In this document: positions 9,557 to 17,750 of the stretch, piece by piece | How the letters are laid out: every line of letters starts with the position of its first letter | Numbering within the stretch: position 1 is the stretch's first letter | Assembly: GCA_902792895.1 (NCBI GenBank) | Contig: CADBBK010000001.1 | Coordinates: 248,001-312,000 of the forward strand | DNA length: 64,000 nt | Reading direction: 5' to 3' | Origin: an uncultured Bacteroidales bacterium | Lineage (GTDB): Bacteria > Bacteroidota > Bacteroidia > Bacteroidales > Muribaculaceae | Program-made: the position numbers and the translations under genes | The notes under the pieces: model-generated | The model's input: only the letters and a program-made list of their open reading frames with translations | The model's database searches: none | What the model was told of the DNA's origin: nothing

Positions 9557-10288
9557 CTACAGATAGTTTTTCAATTCCTCGGGAGTGCCGTAGGAATAGT
9601 ATTCTTCCATCGTAGCCAAGCGGACTATCTTGCCCTCGGCCAACAGGTAGTTATACAACAGCGAGACGTAGAATTCGGCTTTACCGTGCGTTCCGTCATC
9701 AAGCAACTGGTGGGCAATACGCTTGAAATCTTTGCCGCTACCGAAGAAATAGGCGCCGCAAAGGGCATGATTGGAAATCGGTTCCTTCTCGGCGGTGCGC
9801 AAAACCCTGCCGTCGTCATCCACAAGGGCATAACTGTAACGCGGATTATCGGATTCAAACGACACCAACGCTCCACCATCAGCCTCATCAGCCGGCAGTG
9901 ACAATGCTTTGCTAACGAGCTGATTATATCCCACACTGCGAAATTCCAAATCGCAGTCCATTACCACAACGGCATCATCGTCATCAATGGCGGCCTCAGC
10001 CACCAAACAGGTCTCAACAGCCCCCCTTGTGGTCTTGAGAACCGAGAATATCCGGGCCTCGGGCAGAATGTCCTGAATCATGCGGTCGATATGCTGATTG
10101 TCGATGTGCTCCTGGCGGACGACGAAACTGTATTTCATCTCCACACCCGGCAGTGCGACACTGCCGATAGCCCGCTGGAACAAGGGTACACCCCGCAACT
10201 CAATCAGGGGTTTGGGAGTCGTCCATCCCGCTTTAGCAAAACGGGAGCCTTCGCCTGCCATCGGCATGATGATGTGTAATTGCCTCAT
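9557..10288 (-). CDS. Sugar-phosphate or polyol-phosphate nucleotidyltransferase
   Basis: A 243-residue NTP transferase. The frame is open further upstream (to 10381) but overlaps the pyruvyl transferase gene; the ATG at 10288 gives the correct N-terminus, RQLHIIMPMAGEGSRFAKAG, with the glycine-rich NTP-binding loop GEGSRF and the PKPLIELRG lysine motif right after it. A VVMDCDLEF motif near residue 110 binds the metal. Length and motifs match the short nucleotidyltransferases found in capsule loci. It is the clearly active-looking member of the two nucleotidyltransferase-type proteins in this operon. The substrate is unknown. Confidence 0.85.
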   Translation of the reverse strand: MRQLHIIMPMAGEGSRFAKAGWTTPKPLIELRGVPLFQRAIGSVALPGVEMKYSFVVRQEHIDNQHIDRMIQDILPEARIFSVLKTTRGAVETCLVAEAAIDDDDAVVVMDCDLEFRSVGYNQLVSKALSLPADEADGGALVSFESDNPRYSYALVDDDGRVLRTAEKEPISNHALCGAYFFGSGKDFKRIAHQLLDDGTHGKAEFYVSLLYNYLLAEGKIVRLATMEEYYSYGTPEELKNYL

Positions 10289-10308
10289 TTTCTTTGAATA
10301 AAAACGTC

Positions 10309-11385
10309 TCACAAATTGCGTGACAGGAAATCGATACTCTCCTTGCGCAACGCGGCCAAGCGGGAATGCACCGTCGGCCAATCAATCACATGTCCCACAG
10401 GTTCCGTGGGCTCAGTATCGGATACCATACGCTCTTCAAGACCAAGTTCCTTCAGGAGGCCGGCAATTCGGGAATTGCCCCGCTTGAAGTTGCACAATGC
10501 ATAGAAATCCCTGGAGAAGAGGATACTGAACACCATGCCATGGAACGAATCGGTAACCACCATCGAGGCATTCTTCAGCATCGCCAACCACTGTTCAACG
10601 GTGAGAGTGGCTTCCCAACCTGCCGAGAAATAACGCACATTCAAGCCTCGCTCAGCTGCCAACAGGTTAAAGAACTCCTTCTTGGCCTTGGTGATATCCA
10701 AGCAATACACAGCAAGGTATGGCTCAGAACTATCCCACTGGTCATCAATGATTTCACGATATCCTTCTGCGTCAAGCAGCAATGTCGGGTCAAGTGTGCA
10801 ACAGGCGTCCACACCCAAGTGGTCACGGCACAGGTCCACACCGCTGATTTCGCGCACCGAGATGGCATCCATCTGCCGGGCCAATGCGGCACAGGCAGCA
10901 GTCTGCTGCTCGTTATAAGTCCATTTGTCCAAACCGAACGATGCGGCATAAGCTACACGCTTCAAGGGTAGTCCAGCAGCAAACTTGAGGTACATGTCCT
11001 CGATGTGGTTCTCGTTATATCCCACGCGCCACACCTGGTCGCTGCCCACCACTATCGCATCCATGCGGTAACGCTTCACCACGCCGCGCTTATAATGCCA
11101 CATCACACGCGTCTTGGCGATGTGCTCCTCAATGAATTGGCCCATCAGTTCATTGCGCATTGCCCCACGATACCGCCGGGGATACTTCATCCACTTAATG
11201 CCACGGCGATGGTTGTGCCACGTTTTCACGTAACTATAGAGCAGATGCGGAATTGAATAGCGCTGGTAGGCATCGATGGTGATGGGATCATGCCCCAAGG
11301 CACGCAGCACCTGCTGCAACGCCCAGTTCTGGATGATGCCGCCGTAGTTCATTTCCAACGGCTGTGTTACGATACCGACACGCAT
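10309..11385 (-). CDS. Polysaccharide pyruvyl transferase family protein
   Basis: A 358-residue protein matching the polysaccharide pyruvyl transferase family, which places pyruvate ketals from phosphoenolpyruvate on sugars. Visible marks are the N-terminal GIVTQPLEMNYGGIIQNWAL (the NxGD-like start with paired glycines), IVVGSDQVWRVGYNE near residue 115, and VVTDSFHGMVFSILF near residue 285, the conserved SFHG motif. It sits between a GT2 gene and the nucleotidyltransferase gene. Members of the family also include sulfhydryl-acting relatives, but locus context favours glycan pyruvylation. Confidence 0.9.
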   Translation of the reverse strand: MRVGIVTQPLEMNYGGIIQNWALQQVLRALGHDPITIDAYQRYSIPHLLYSYVKTWHNHRRGIKWMKYPRRYRGAMRNELMGQFIEEHIAKTRVMWHYKRGVVKRYRMDAIVVGSDQVWRVGYNENHIEDMYLKFAAGLPLKRVAYAASFGLDKWTYNEQQTAACAALARQMDAISVREISGVDLCRDHLGVDACCTLDPTLLLDAEGYREIIDDQWDSSEPYLAVYCLDITKAKKEFFNLLAAERGLNVRYFSAGWEATLTVEQWLAMLKNASMVVTDSFHGMVFSILFSRDFYALCNFKRGNSRIAGLLKELGLEERMVSDTEPTEPVGHVIDWPTVHSRLAALRKESIDFLSRNL

Positions 11386-11397
11386 ACTATTCCAATT

Positions 11398-12375
11398 TTA
11401 TCGGCGCAAAAAGCCGTAAACAAACTTGATAACGAACGTGTACAGCCACGGCATGAGATAAAAGCAAAGCAAGCGCAGCTTTCGCGTCCAAGGCAGATCG
11501 CTGGACATCAGCTCGTCCTTGGTCTTATTGTAAATTTCCTTGCCACAGTCTTTTGCCTCTTGATAGAAGGCTGTCCCACGGGCAGCATTACGCACACCGA
11601 ACAACATCGAGTACATAGTCTGCAGACACCGCGCACGATAACTGCGGTTATCTACTGGGATATCGTTCAAACACAGGTAGTAGGAACGGATGCGGTCGAT
11701 ATAGGTCGAGTTTATGCCACTATGCGTCATCGATGCTTGATGCTGGATATAGAAGTACAGGTTGGAATCGATAGCCAAGCCCTGTCTTGACCGCAGGAAC
11801 ATGCGAAAGTTCCACTCAAAGTCCTCACCGCCCGTGGTCTTGAAAAACATGTCCTTGACAAGCGACATCTTCACCAACTTGTTAGTTGGCACATGAAACT
11901 GCAATGATGCCGAGCCGACGTCGAGCAGACGGCGCACGCAGTATGGCTGATCCAACACCCGACGCGATGAGGTGTCTATATCCATGTTTTCCATCATTTC
12001 CTGATAGCCATTTATCCCGACGGGAATTACATTGACCATAGCAAAGTCATAATCTCCGCTCTCAATGCCGTCATGCAGCACCTCGACCATGCGGGGATGC
12101 ATCACGTCATCGCCATCGACAAACATGATATAGTCGCCTTTAGCAGCCTTGATGCCACTGTTGCGAGCCTCAGAGACACCAGCATTGGCCTTATGAATCA
12201 CCCGCACACGGTTATCACGAGCCGCAAAGTCGTCGCAGATGGCTCCACAGCCGTCTGGCGAACCGTCATCCACGAGGATGACCTCAATGTCACGATAGGT
12301 CGAGCGCAGGATACTGTCAATACAGGTCCTTAGAAAACGTTCAACTTTGTAAATCGTTACAACGATGGAAATCAT
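11398..12375 (-). CDS. Glycosyltransferase family 2, first gene of the glycan operon
   Basis: A 325-residue GT2 enzyme beginning ISIVVTIYKVERFLRTCIDS, with VILVDDGSPDGCGAICDDF near residues 33-51 and the catalytic-site YIMFVDGDDVMHPRM near residues 84-98. A C-terminal basic and hydrophobic tail (LRLLCFYLMPWLYTFVIKFV) suggests membrane association. It is the promoter-proximal gene of the minus-strand glycan operon: the next upstream element is a leader of about 200 nt and a consensus promoter. It adds one sugar to the repeat unit; the specificity is unknown. Confidence 0.92.
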   Translation of the reverse strand: MISIVVTIYKVERFLRTCIDSILRSTYRDIEVILVDDGSPDGCGAICDDFAARDNRVRVIHKANAGVSEARNSGIKAAKGDYIMFVDGDDVMHPRMVEVLHDGIESGDYDFAMVNVIPVGINGYQEMMENMDIDTSSRRVLDQPYCVRRLLDVGSASLQFHVPTNKLVKMSLVKDMFFKTTGGEDFEWNFRMFLRSRQGLAIDSNLYFYIQHQASMTHSGINSTYIDRIRSYYLCLNDIPVDNRSYRARCLQTMYSMLFGVRNAARGTAFYQEAKDCGKEIYNKTKDELMSSDLPWTRKLRLLCFYLMPWLYTFVIKFVYGFLRR

Positions 12376-12582
12376 TCGAGGATTCGGATGCTAAAGATCA
12401 GCAGTGGTGCATATACAACAAGGGTCACCTACCCCTGTACGGGAAGGCGAAACTGTGGAGAGCGGGTAAGGCTGCAGACACTATCGCAGTAGTCATTATC
12501 AGCAAGTTACCTATTATGTGTCATCTAAATGGCTCACTCTCGCGTGCGTGTGCGAGCGCGTGTAGCGCATACTAACGAATCG
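12376..12582 (-). promoter_or_regulatory. Long untranslated leader of the minus-strand glycan operon
   Basis: About 200 nt lie between the predicted transcription start near 12576 and the first start codon at 12375, with no convincing coding frame. A run of alternating pyrimidine-purine bases (GCGTGCGTGTGCG) lies at about 12543-12555. Bacteroides capsule operons commonly have long leaders acted on by antiterminators of the UpxY type; no such gene is seen here, so a regulatory role is inferred from length and position only. Confidence 0.4.
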
Positions 12583-12614
12583 CAAAATTACTGATTTTCT
12601 CGCACCTGAACAAA
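12583..12614 (-). promoter_or_regulatory. Bacteroidetes-type promoter of the glycan operon
   Basis: On the minus strand TTTG (12611-12614) is followed after exactly 20 nt by TAATTTTG (12583-12590), a full match to the Bacteroides -33/-7 consensus. It faces the glycosyltransferase at 12375 and, through it, the operon down to the left window edge. Confidence 0.75.
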
Positions 12615-12653
12615 TTTATCACGAAAATTACTAGGGCGAAACGGCCTTTTTAT

Positions 12654-12661
12654 TACTTTTG
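12654..12661 (+). promoter_or_regulatory. -7 box just upstream of acyltransferase start
   Basis: TACTTTTG matches TAnnTTTG and ends 4 nt before the ATG at 12666. No good TTTG is found 19-21 nt further upstream. If used, transcription would start at about the start codon, giving a leaderless message. Confidence 0.45.
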
Positions 12662-12665
12662 CCGC

Positions 12666-13694
12666 ATGGAACTCTCCAGGCAACAATGCGACAACATCAA
12701 GGGATATGCCATCCTGTTGATTGTGGTTCACAACTTTGTGGACCACCTGTTGGGCATCCATTGCAACGAAATGGCCTATTCCCAGGCGAACACTGACGCA
12801 TTTCTCTCGGGCGTGTTTTCCTCAGCCGCCGTGTGGCAGCTATTTTCCTTTGCTGGCTGGGTTGGAGTGGTGATGTTCCTATTCCTGAGCGGATATGGTT
12901 TGATGCGCAAGTATGGCACCGGTCCCATTCAACCAGGTGCTTACGCAAAGTCACACCTCGCAAAGCTATGGCGACTGCTTGTTCCGGTTTTTCTGCTTTA
13001 TTTTGTCATCTATCACTATGGGTTTCAACAGGACCACAATTGGCAGTCGGTCATCGCCCAGCTGACGTTCACCATCAACCTGCTTGACTACGGCAAAAAC
13101 TGTTTCCTCACTGAGCCGGGCGTGTACTGGTTCTTTGGAGCCATACTGCAGTTCTATCTGCTCTTTCTTGCCATCAGACGGTTGGACAACAGATGGTTAT
13201 GGTTCATCGTCGCTTTATCACTCACGCTTAATTATATCGTGATTTACACCTTCAGTGCCGATGCATCGTGGTGGGTGAGGCAGAATGCCATCGGCTGGAT
13301 GGTGCCCTTCGTAATGGGAATGCTTGCAGCGAGAATGCCCATGCGAGAACAACAACCTCAACATCAGCTGTCGATGAATGTCGTTCTTTGCATTGTGGCC
13401 CTGATAATGCTATCCTTATGCCTGACCATCAAGGCACTCGCACCCTTCACCGAAGTGTTCACTATACTCTTCTTCGTGGCACTGACAGGCATCTTTTCCT
13501 CACGCATTATTGCTTATTGCGGCGCCATCTCTGCCAGCCTCTTCGTCATCCATCCATTCGTCAGGATGATTTGTTACCACTATTTCAGCACCAGTCAATT
13601 ATCAACCATTGCAATGGTGGCCATCTACCTCATTGCCGTGTTTGTTCTCAGCGGGTTTCACCATCTAATCATGAAGAGATATTCAACGAGGTAA
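12666..13694 (+). CDS. Acyltransferase family 3 membrane protein
   Basis: A 342-residue polytopic protein, the only plus-strand gene in the first 14 kb. Its N-terminus (ELSRQQCDNIKGYAILLIVV) closely parallels that of the partial acyltransferase at the left edge, with the catalytic His in VVHNFV. GWVGVVMFLFLSGYGLM is the usual second-helix motif, and ISASLFVIHPFVRMICYHYF is near the C-terminus. It is divergent from the glycan operon, sharing a 290-nt intergenic region, and stands alone with its own start. A role in O-acylation of the same glycan is likely from position. Confidence 0.88.
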   Translation: MELSRQQCDNIKGYAILLIVVHNFVDHLLGIHCNEMAYSQANTDAFLSGVFSSAAVWQLFSFAGWVGVVMFLFLSGYGLMRKYGTGPIQPGAYAKSHLAKLWRLLVPVFLLYFVIYHYGFQQDHNWQSVIAQLTFTINLLDYGKNCFLTEPGVYWFFGAILQFYLLFLAIRRLDNRWLWFIVALSLTLNYIVIYTFSADASWWVRQNAIGWMVPFVMGMLAARMPMREQQPQHQLSMNVVLCIVALIMLSLCLTIKALAPFTEVFTILFFVALTGIFSSRIIAYCGAISASLFVIHPFVRMICYHYFSTSQLSTIAMVAIYLIAVFVLSGFHHLIMKRYSTR

Positions 13695-13940
13695 TATCCT
13701 TTTTTCCGCAGCAAAAAAGCGGCTATATTTATCATTTCCAGCCGTTGCTACACATGTAAATTAATACGATTTTATTTAATAAAAATCACACATAAATCAG
13801 ATAATCTTTATCATTTCCTACCCTCATTAGGCGCTGGTCCAAGAAAGACCATGAGAATGTCCTTAGACCTAATCAAAGGGGCTGAAAATGGTTCATAAAA
13901 AGCCAATAACCAACCAACAACAATCTGGATATCAACACTA

Positions 13941-14063
13941 TTAGAATTCAGCACCAACAGACGCGGCAATCATGTTTGCGACATCCGACAAGGCAGGTCC
14001 CATGGCAATTCTAAGCCCTGTTTCCAATGATTGAAGTAAAAGACGAGGAATTAAAAAACGCAT
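13941..14063 (-). other. Possible 40-residue small ORF of doubtful status
   Basis: An ATG inside the terminator hairpin opens a 40-codon minus-strand frame ending in TAA at 13941. The peptide has a mildly amphipathic pattern (LLLQSLETGLRIAMG, then DVANMIAASVGAEF). There is no promoter match or Shine-Dalgarno, and I do not recognise a family. It may be a random frame or a remnant. Confidence 0.2.
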
Positions 14064-14092
14064 AAAAACCACTTGGCTTTTATGCGTTTTTT
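14053..14092. terminator. Bidirectional terminator hairpin
   Basis: A perfect 15-bp inverted repeat (14053-14067 with 14078-14092) with a 10-nt loop. The stem is A-rich on one side and T-rich on the other, so it ends in a T run in both directions. It lies downstream of the DUF5723 gene and could also stop read-through from the acyltransferase. Confidence 0.8.
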
Positions 14093-14124
14093 GATTCGTT
14101 CTGATTGATTACAGTGGCAACATA

Positions 14125-15564
14125 TCAGTCGTCATCGTCACGTCCACCCAGAGGGATTGAAAGGCCGGCAAGAACGTTGCAACACTTGGTGTTTTTGCCA
14201 AAATACATGTAATCGGTTCCGACAAAGAAAGGACCCAACTTCATGGCTAGGCCAAATGAGCTGCCACCGCACGCGATGGGCGAATAACTGACGGCAAAGT
14301 CTAACAAAGTGCTAGGATGAACGCCTACCGAGAATGTCAATTCGCTATCGTTGACTGGCTGCGAGAAGCGATCGGTGAACAAGGCACCCAAACTTACTTT
14401 GTCATTGGCCAGACGATATTCGGCACCCAATGCCATTGTCGCTGCCAGATTGGTCTTTCTCGACTTGAGGTTGGTCCTATCGGGAGTGAGGCGGATCATG
14501 TTCCAGTTGAGGACTTTGCTGCCACCCACCACTTGGGCAAAACGCAACATATCATCGGGATTTTGATTAGTGTCGAAATCCAAGGAGCTGGTGTTGGAAT
14601 GCGCCATCTGTGTAGAGCCCTTGGTCCACTTAATGAAGCCCATATCATTCACCGCCGCCGAGACCGTAAAGTCATCAGTCACATCATAGGCCAAGCCCAA
14701 ATCAAAGGCAACGCCAAAACCTGAAATTCCCATTTTGCTGGTCTTATAGCCTACATCATTGATATAACCATCTTGGTTGGTCTTCAGTTCCAGACCATGG
14801 AAAGAGGTCACAAGATCGGCTTCCACATCAACACTCGCAGTACCATTGACATCACGGAGTTGCTCTATATTCAGGTTGGACCAGTCGATATCAGAGTCAA
14901 CGCCCTGGAGATTGGTCTGGATAGTCGTTTTATGAATCTTGAGGCTCGCGTTGCCCACACCCAACAGGCCCTTGACACGTCCACCGACGCTCAGTTTGTC
15001 ACCAATCAATCGGGTATAGCCCACGCCAACTTCGGTGTAAGCATTCATATTCAGCTCCTGATTATCAATGTTGCGGACATAGTTGGAGTAGTCATTGGTA
15101 TTCATGCCGTTCATGTCGCGCATAAATGAGAACAATTCTCGCGGAATGCGCACGTTGCCATCAACCTTGAGCGTGATATTTACCGAAATAAAACTCTTTC
15201 CATGCCAGCTGCCGACTGCAAACAGGTCACTACCGGCAACTGCCTGGGCCTTGTTGACGTCCACCAACTTGTCATTGAACTTGTCGGTGGTGAAGAAGTC
15301 GGCATCATCAGCGTTTTTCACCACATCGACCACGTCACCGATGCCCAACGAGTTGGTGCGCAACGAAGCATTGGCATGGCTGATGCCGGGCAGGTGGATA
15401 AAGCCTCGCGTGGGTGCAAGGGCCGGATTGAGCTGCAGGCGATATTGTGCCCCGTCCATGAAGTAAGAGGTGCGCAGGAACTGGGCATTGCCAGTAAGAG
15501 CAAAAGCAGCCAACAACAGTAGCAGGGCAAAACGAGTGCCCACAAATCGTATTGATTTCATCAT
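14125..15564 (-). CDS. DUF5723 family outer-membrane beta-barrel-like protein
   Basis: A 479-residue secreted protein with an N-terminal signal peptide (hydrophobic FALLLLLAAFALTGNAQ, cleavage likely after NAQ). The start of the mature part, FLRTSYFMDGAQYRLQLNPA, is typical of the Bacteroidales DUF5723 family, and the rest shows alternating beta-strand patterns such as YDVTDDFTVSAAVNDMGFI and FAVSYSPIACGGSSFGLAMK, consistent with an outer-membrane barrel. It ends in GGRDDDD. Two adjacent ATGs are possible starts. A -7 box at 15682-15689 probably drives it as a single gene. Function of the family is unknown; I infer only outer-membrane location. Confidence 0.85.
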   Translation of the reverse strand: MMKSIRFVGTRFALLLLLAAFALTGNAQFLRTSYFMDGAQYRLQLNPALAPTRGFIHLPGISHANASLRTNSLGIGDVVDVVKNADDADFFTTDKFNDKLVDVNKAQAVAGSDLFAVGSWHGKSFISVNITLKVDGNVRIPRELFSFMRDMNGMNTNDYSNYVRNIDNQELNMNAYTEVGVGYTRLIGDKLSVGGRVKGLLGVGNASLKIHKTTIQTNLQGVDSDIDWSNLNIEQLRDVNGTASVDVEADLVTSFHGLELKTNQDGYINDVGYKTSKMGISGFGVAFDLGLAYDVTDDFTVSAAVNDMGFIKWTKGSTQMAHSNTSSLDFDTNQNPDDMLRFAQVVGGSKVLNWNMIRLTPDRTNLKSRKTNLAATMALGAEYRLANDKVSLGALFTDRFSQPVNDSELTFSVGVHPSTLLDFAVSYSPIACGGSSFGLAMKLGPFFVGTDYMYFGKNTKCCNVLAGLSIPLGGRDDDD

Positions 15565-15681
15565 AATTATTTAGCCTATAATTACAGTGAGTAACGCACA
15601 ATCCATCGAAGGGAAACGGAAAAAACCGCTTGATTGGTGCAACCCACAGTAGTTTACAACGTCTTAAGCCTATAACGGGCA

Positions 15682-15689
15682 CAAAATTA
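15682..15689 (-). promoter_or_regulatory. -7 box for the DUF5723 gene
   Basis: CAAAATTA on the plus strand reads TAATTTTG on the minus strand, about 118 nt upstream of the start codon. No clear TTTG lies 19-21 nt upstream, so only the -7 half is supported. Confidence 0.5.
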
Positions 15690-15806
15690 TAAAAAGTTTT
15701 CTAATTCCGGTTCTAAATTGAAGAAAAACCGCTTCCCAACGATTCATAAAAAAGTAATCATTGTAAAAAAACGGCATATAACCCGACCGAAATAGCAACT
15801 TTTTGC

Positions 15807-15814
15807 TACCTTTG
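15807..15814 (+). promoter_or_regulatory. -7 box for pdxA
   Basis: TACCTTTG, matching TAnnTTTG, 54 nt before the pdxA start. It lies in the 304-nt divergent gap (15565-15868) between the DUF5723 gene and pdxA; apart from the two opposed -7 boxes I see nothing else in that gap. Confidence 0.6.
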
Positions 15815-15868
15815 CAGATTGTATTGACAACCAATATTTGAAACCGAATACATTATTAGACATATAAT

Positions 15869-16975
15869 ATGAGCGAACAAAATAACAGACGCCTCAGAAT
15901 CGGCATCACCCTGGGCGACACCAATGGCATCGGCATTGAGGTGGCTCTCAAGGCTGTATCCTTACCCGAGATGCTGGACATGTGCACCCCGGTGCTGTAC
16001 GGATCAAGCAAGATTGTGAGCTATCACCGCAACGCATGCAACCTCCCCGGCTTCCAAGTGTACCACGCCAAGAGCGCCGAGGGCATCAAGGAGAACAACA
16101 TCAATCTGGTGGACTGCATCACCCAAGAAATCAAGGTGGAATTAGGCCACTCCAGCAAGCAAGCCGGCGTAGCTGCGTTCCAGTCGCTGGAGGCTGCCGT
16201 GAGAGACCTGAAGGCAAACCTCATCGACGTGCTAGTCACCGCCCCAATCAACAAAGACAACATCCAGAGTGACAGTTTCAACTTCCCAGGCCACACCGAG
16301 TACCTTGAGAGTGCCGTAGGAAATGGCGAAGACAAGGCATTGATGATATTGACGACCGAAACCCTGCGCGTTGCACTGGCGACAACTCACCTGCCTATAG
16401 CTCAGGTGCCTGCTGCTCTCACCATTGAGGGCATCCGCGAGAAGTTGCGCCTGCTCAACACGTCGCTCAAGCGGGACTTCAATATCGATGGGCCTCGCAT
16501 AGCCGTGCTTGCCCTGAATCCCCATGCTGGTGAGAACGGTATGCTGGGCACTGAGGAGAAAGACATTATCATACCTGCTATGCAACAGTCGCTCGATGAA
16601 GACGGCGTACAGTGCTTTGGTCCCTATGCCGCCGATGGTTTCTTCGGTGCTCGCCAGTACCGCCGCTTCGACGGTGTTCTCGCCATGTACCACGATCAAG
16701 GCTTGGCTCCTTTCAAGACCATTGCCATGGACGAGGGAGTGAACTTCACTGCAGGCCTGCCCATCGTGCGCACCAGTCCTGACCACGGTACGGGCTATGA
16801 CATTGCCGGACAGGGTATTGCCAACGAGTCATCGATGCGACATGCTATCTACATGGCTATCGACGTGTACCGTAACCGCATCCGCTATGACGAAGCACGA
16901 CAGAACCCGCTTCCCAAGCTGTTCCAGGATCGAGGCCGCGACAATGTCAAGCTCGACCTCACCAAGGAAGACTAA
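15869..16975 (+). CDS. pdxA: 4-hydroxythreonine-4-phosphate dehydrogenase
   Basis: A 368-residue PdxA, the NAD-dependent enzyme oxidising 4-phosphohydroxy-L-threonine in the DXP-dependent route to pyridoxal 5'-phosphate. It shows RIGITLGDTNGIGIEVALK at the N-terminus, VTAPINKDNIQ near residue 125, the metal-binding GHTEYLE just after it, LALNPHAGENG near residue 215 and AMYHDQGLAPFKT near residue 271, with the metal-ligand histidines in place. Length fits Bacteroidetes PdxA. It is followed, after a heptamer repeat array, by a HAD and a nucleotidyltransferase gene; whether these are co-transcribed is unclear. Confidence 0.97.
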   Translation: MSEQNNRRLRIGITLGDTNGIGIEVALKAVSLPEMLDMCTPVLYGSSKIVSYHRNACNLPGFQVYHAKSAEGIKENNINLVDCITQEIKVELGHSSKQAGVAAFQSLEAAVRDLKANLIDVLVTAPINKDNIQSDSFNFPGHTEYLESAVGNGEDKALMILTTETLRVALATTHLPIAQVPAALTIEGIREKLRLLNTSLKRDFNIDGPRIAVLALNPHAGENGMLGTEEKDIIIPAMQQSLDEDGVQCFGPYAADGFFGARQYRRFDGVLAMYHDQGLAPFKTIAMDEGVNFTAGLPIVRTSPDHGTGYDIAGQGIANESSMRHAIYMAIDVYRNRIRYDEARQNPLPKLFQDRGRDNVKLDLTKED

Positions 16976-16983
16976 TTTAGTGA

Positions 16984-17011
16984 GGAGTTAGGGGTTAGAA
17001 GTTAGGAGTTA
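16984..17011 (+). repeat. Heptanucleotide tandem repeat array (GGAGTTA)
   Basis: Four 7-bp units (GGAGTTA, GGGGTTA, GAAGTTA, GGAGTTA) starting 8 nt after the pdxA stop codon. The same unit occurs in a second array at 43516-43543. Confidence 0.9.
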
Positions 17012-17036
17012 GACTGACCATTTGATATATATAAAA

Positions 17037-17738
17037 ATGATAAAAGGGATAATCTTTGACTACGGCGGCACACTCGATAGCCGCGGCGTCCACTGGAGCG
17101 AGGTCCTCTGGCAGGGCTACCAAAAAGCAGGAGTGCCTATTGACAAGGACACTTTCCGCACCGCCTATGTCGAGGGAGAACGCGCCCTGGCACGTGAACG
17201 CATCATCCTGCCGCAGGACGACTTCCATGCCCTGTTACTGAAAAAGGTGGCGTTGGAAATCAGTTACCTGCCTGAGCAGTACGATGAAGCAACGGCTCGC
17301 CGTTGGACCCGCGAAATCGCTGAATACTGCGATAATGCCGCCCGGCAATGCATCGACGAGGCCCGTCCGATGCTCGAGGCCCTGCATGACAGATTCCCAA
17401 TGATGTTGGTAAGCAACTTTTACGGCAATATCGATGAAGTACTGCGCAGCTACGGCATCAGGCACCTGTTCAAAGGCATCATCGAGAGCGCCGTAGTGGG
17501 TGTGCGCAAGCCCAACCCCACCCTGTTCAAGCTTGGCGTTGATGCTCTTGAACTGCAGCCCACCGAGGTGCTCGTCGTGGGTGACAGTCTTAAAAAGGAC
17601 ATTCAGCCAGCCGAGCAATTGGGGTGCCATGTGTTGTGGCTCAAAGGAAAAGGCTGGACCGAAGAGGAGGACAAGCAGACCCACCCCAACGCCATCACTC
17701 GAGTTACCCAAGTCCTTGATTGGCTCAACAATAACTAA
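17037..17738 (+). CDS. HAD-superfamily hydrolase
   Basis: A HAD hydrolase of about 233 residues. I use the ATG at 17037 (IKGIIFDYGGTLDSRG); a TTG five codons earlier is possible but less likely. Motif I is FDYGGTLDS, where the second catalytic aspartate of DxD is replaced by glycine (DYG rather than DxD), as in several HAD enzymes annotated as haloacid-dehalogenase-like. Motif II is MLVSNFYGN, motif III the lysine of VVGVRKPNPTLF and motif IV VLVVGDSLKKDI. It is 12 nt upstream of a nucleotidyltransferase gene, so the two are probably one operon acting on one metabolite. The substrate is unknown. Confidence 0.85.
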   Translation: MIKGIIFDYGGTLDSRGVHWSEVLWQGYQKAGVPIDKDTFRTAYVEGERALARERIILPQDDFHALLLKKVALEISYLPEQYDEATARRWTREIAEYCDNAARQCIDEARPMLEALHDRFPMMLVSNFYGNIDEVLRSYGIRHLFKGIIESAVVGVRKPNPTLFKLGVDALELQPTEVLVVGDSLKKDIQPAEQLGCHVLWLKGKGWTEEEDKQTHPNAITRVTQVLDWLNNN

Positions 17739-17750
17739 AAACCAAAGAAT

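Larger units (their letters stand above)
13695..14124. other. 430-nt intergenic region, convergent genes
   Basis: This gap separates the acyltransferase stop from the DUF5723 gene stop. It holds the motif TTTATCATTTCC twice (near 13727 and 13808), a strong hairpin at 14053-14092 and one 40-codon minus-strand frame at 13941-14063. No recognisable RNA gene or protein family was seen. Confidence 0.6.

Noticed and set aside
16984-17011. Possible CRISPR-like repeats (here, at 43516 and at 46158)
   Set aside because: Units of 7 and 9 bp are contiguous with no spacers, and no cas genes are present; these are simple tandem repeats.
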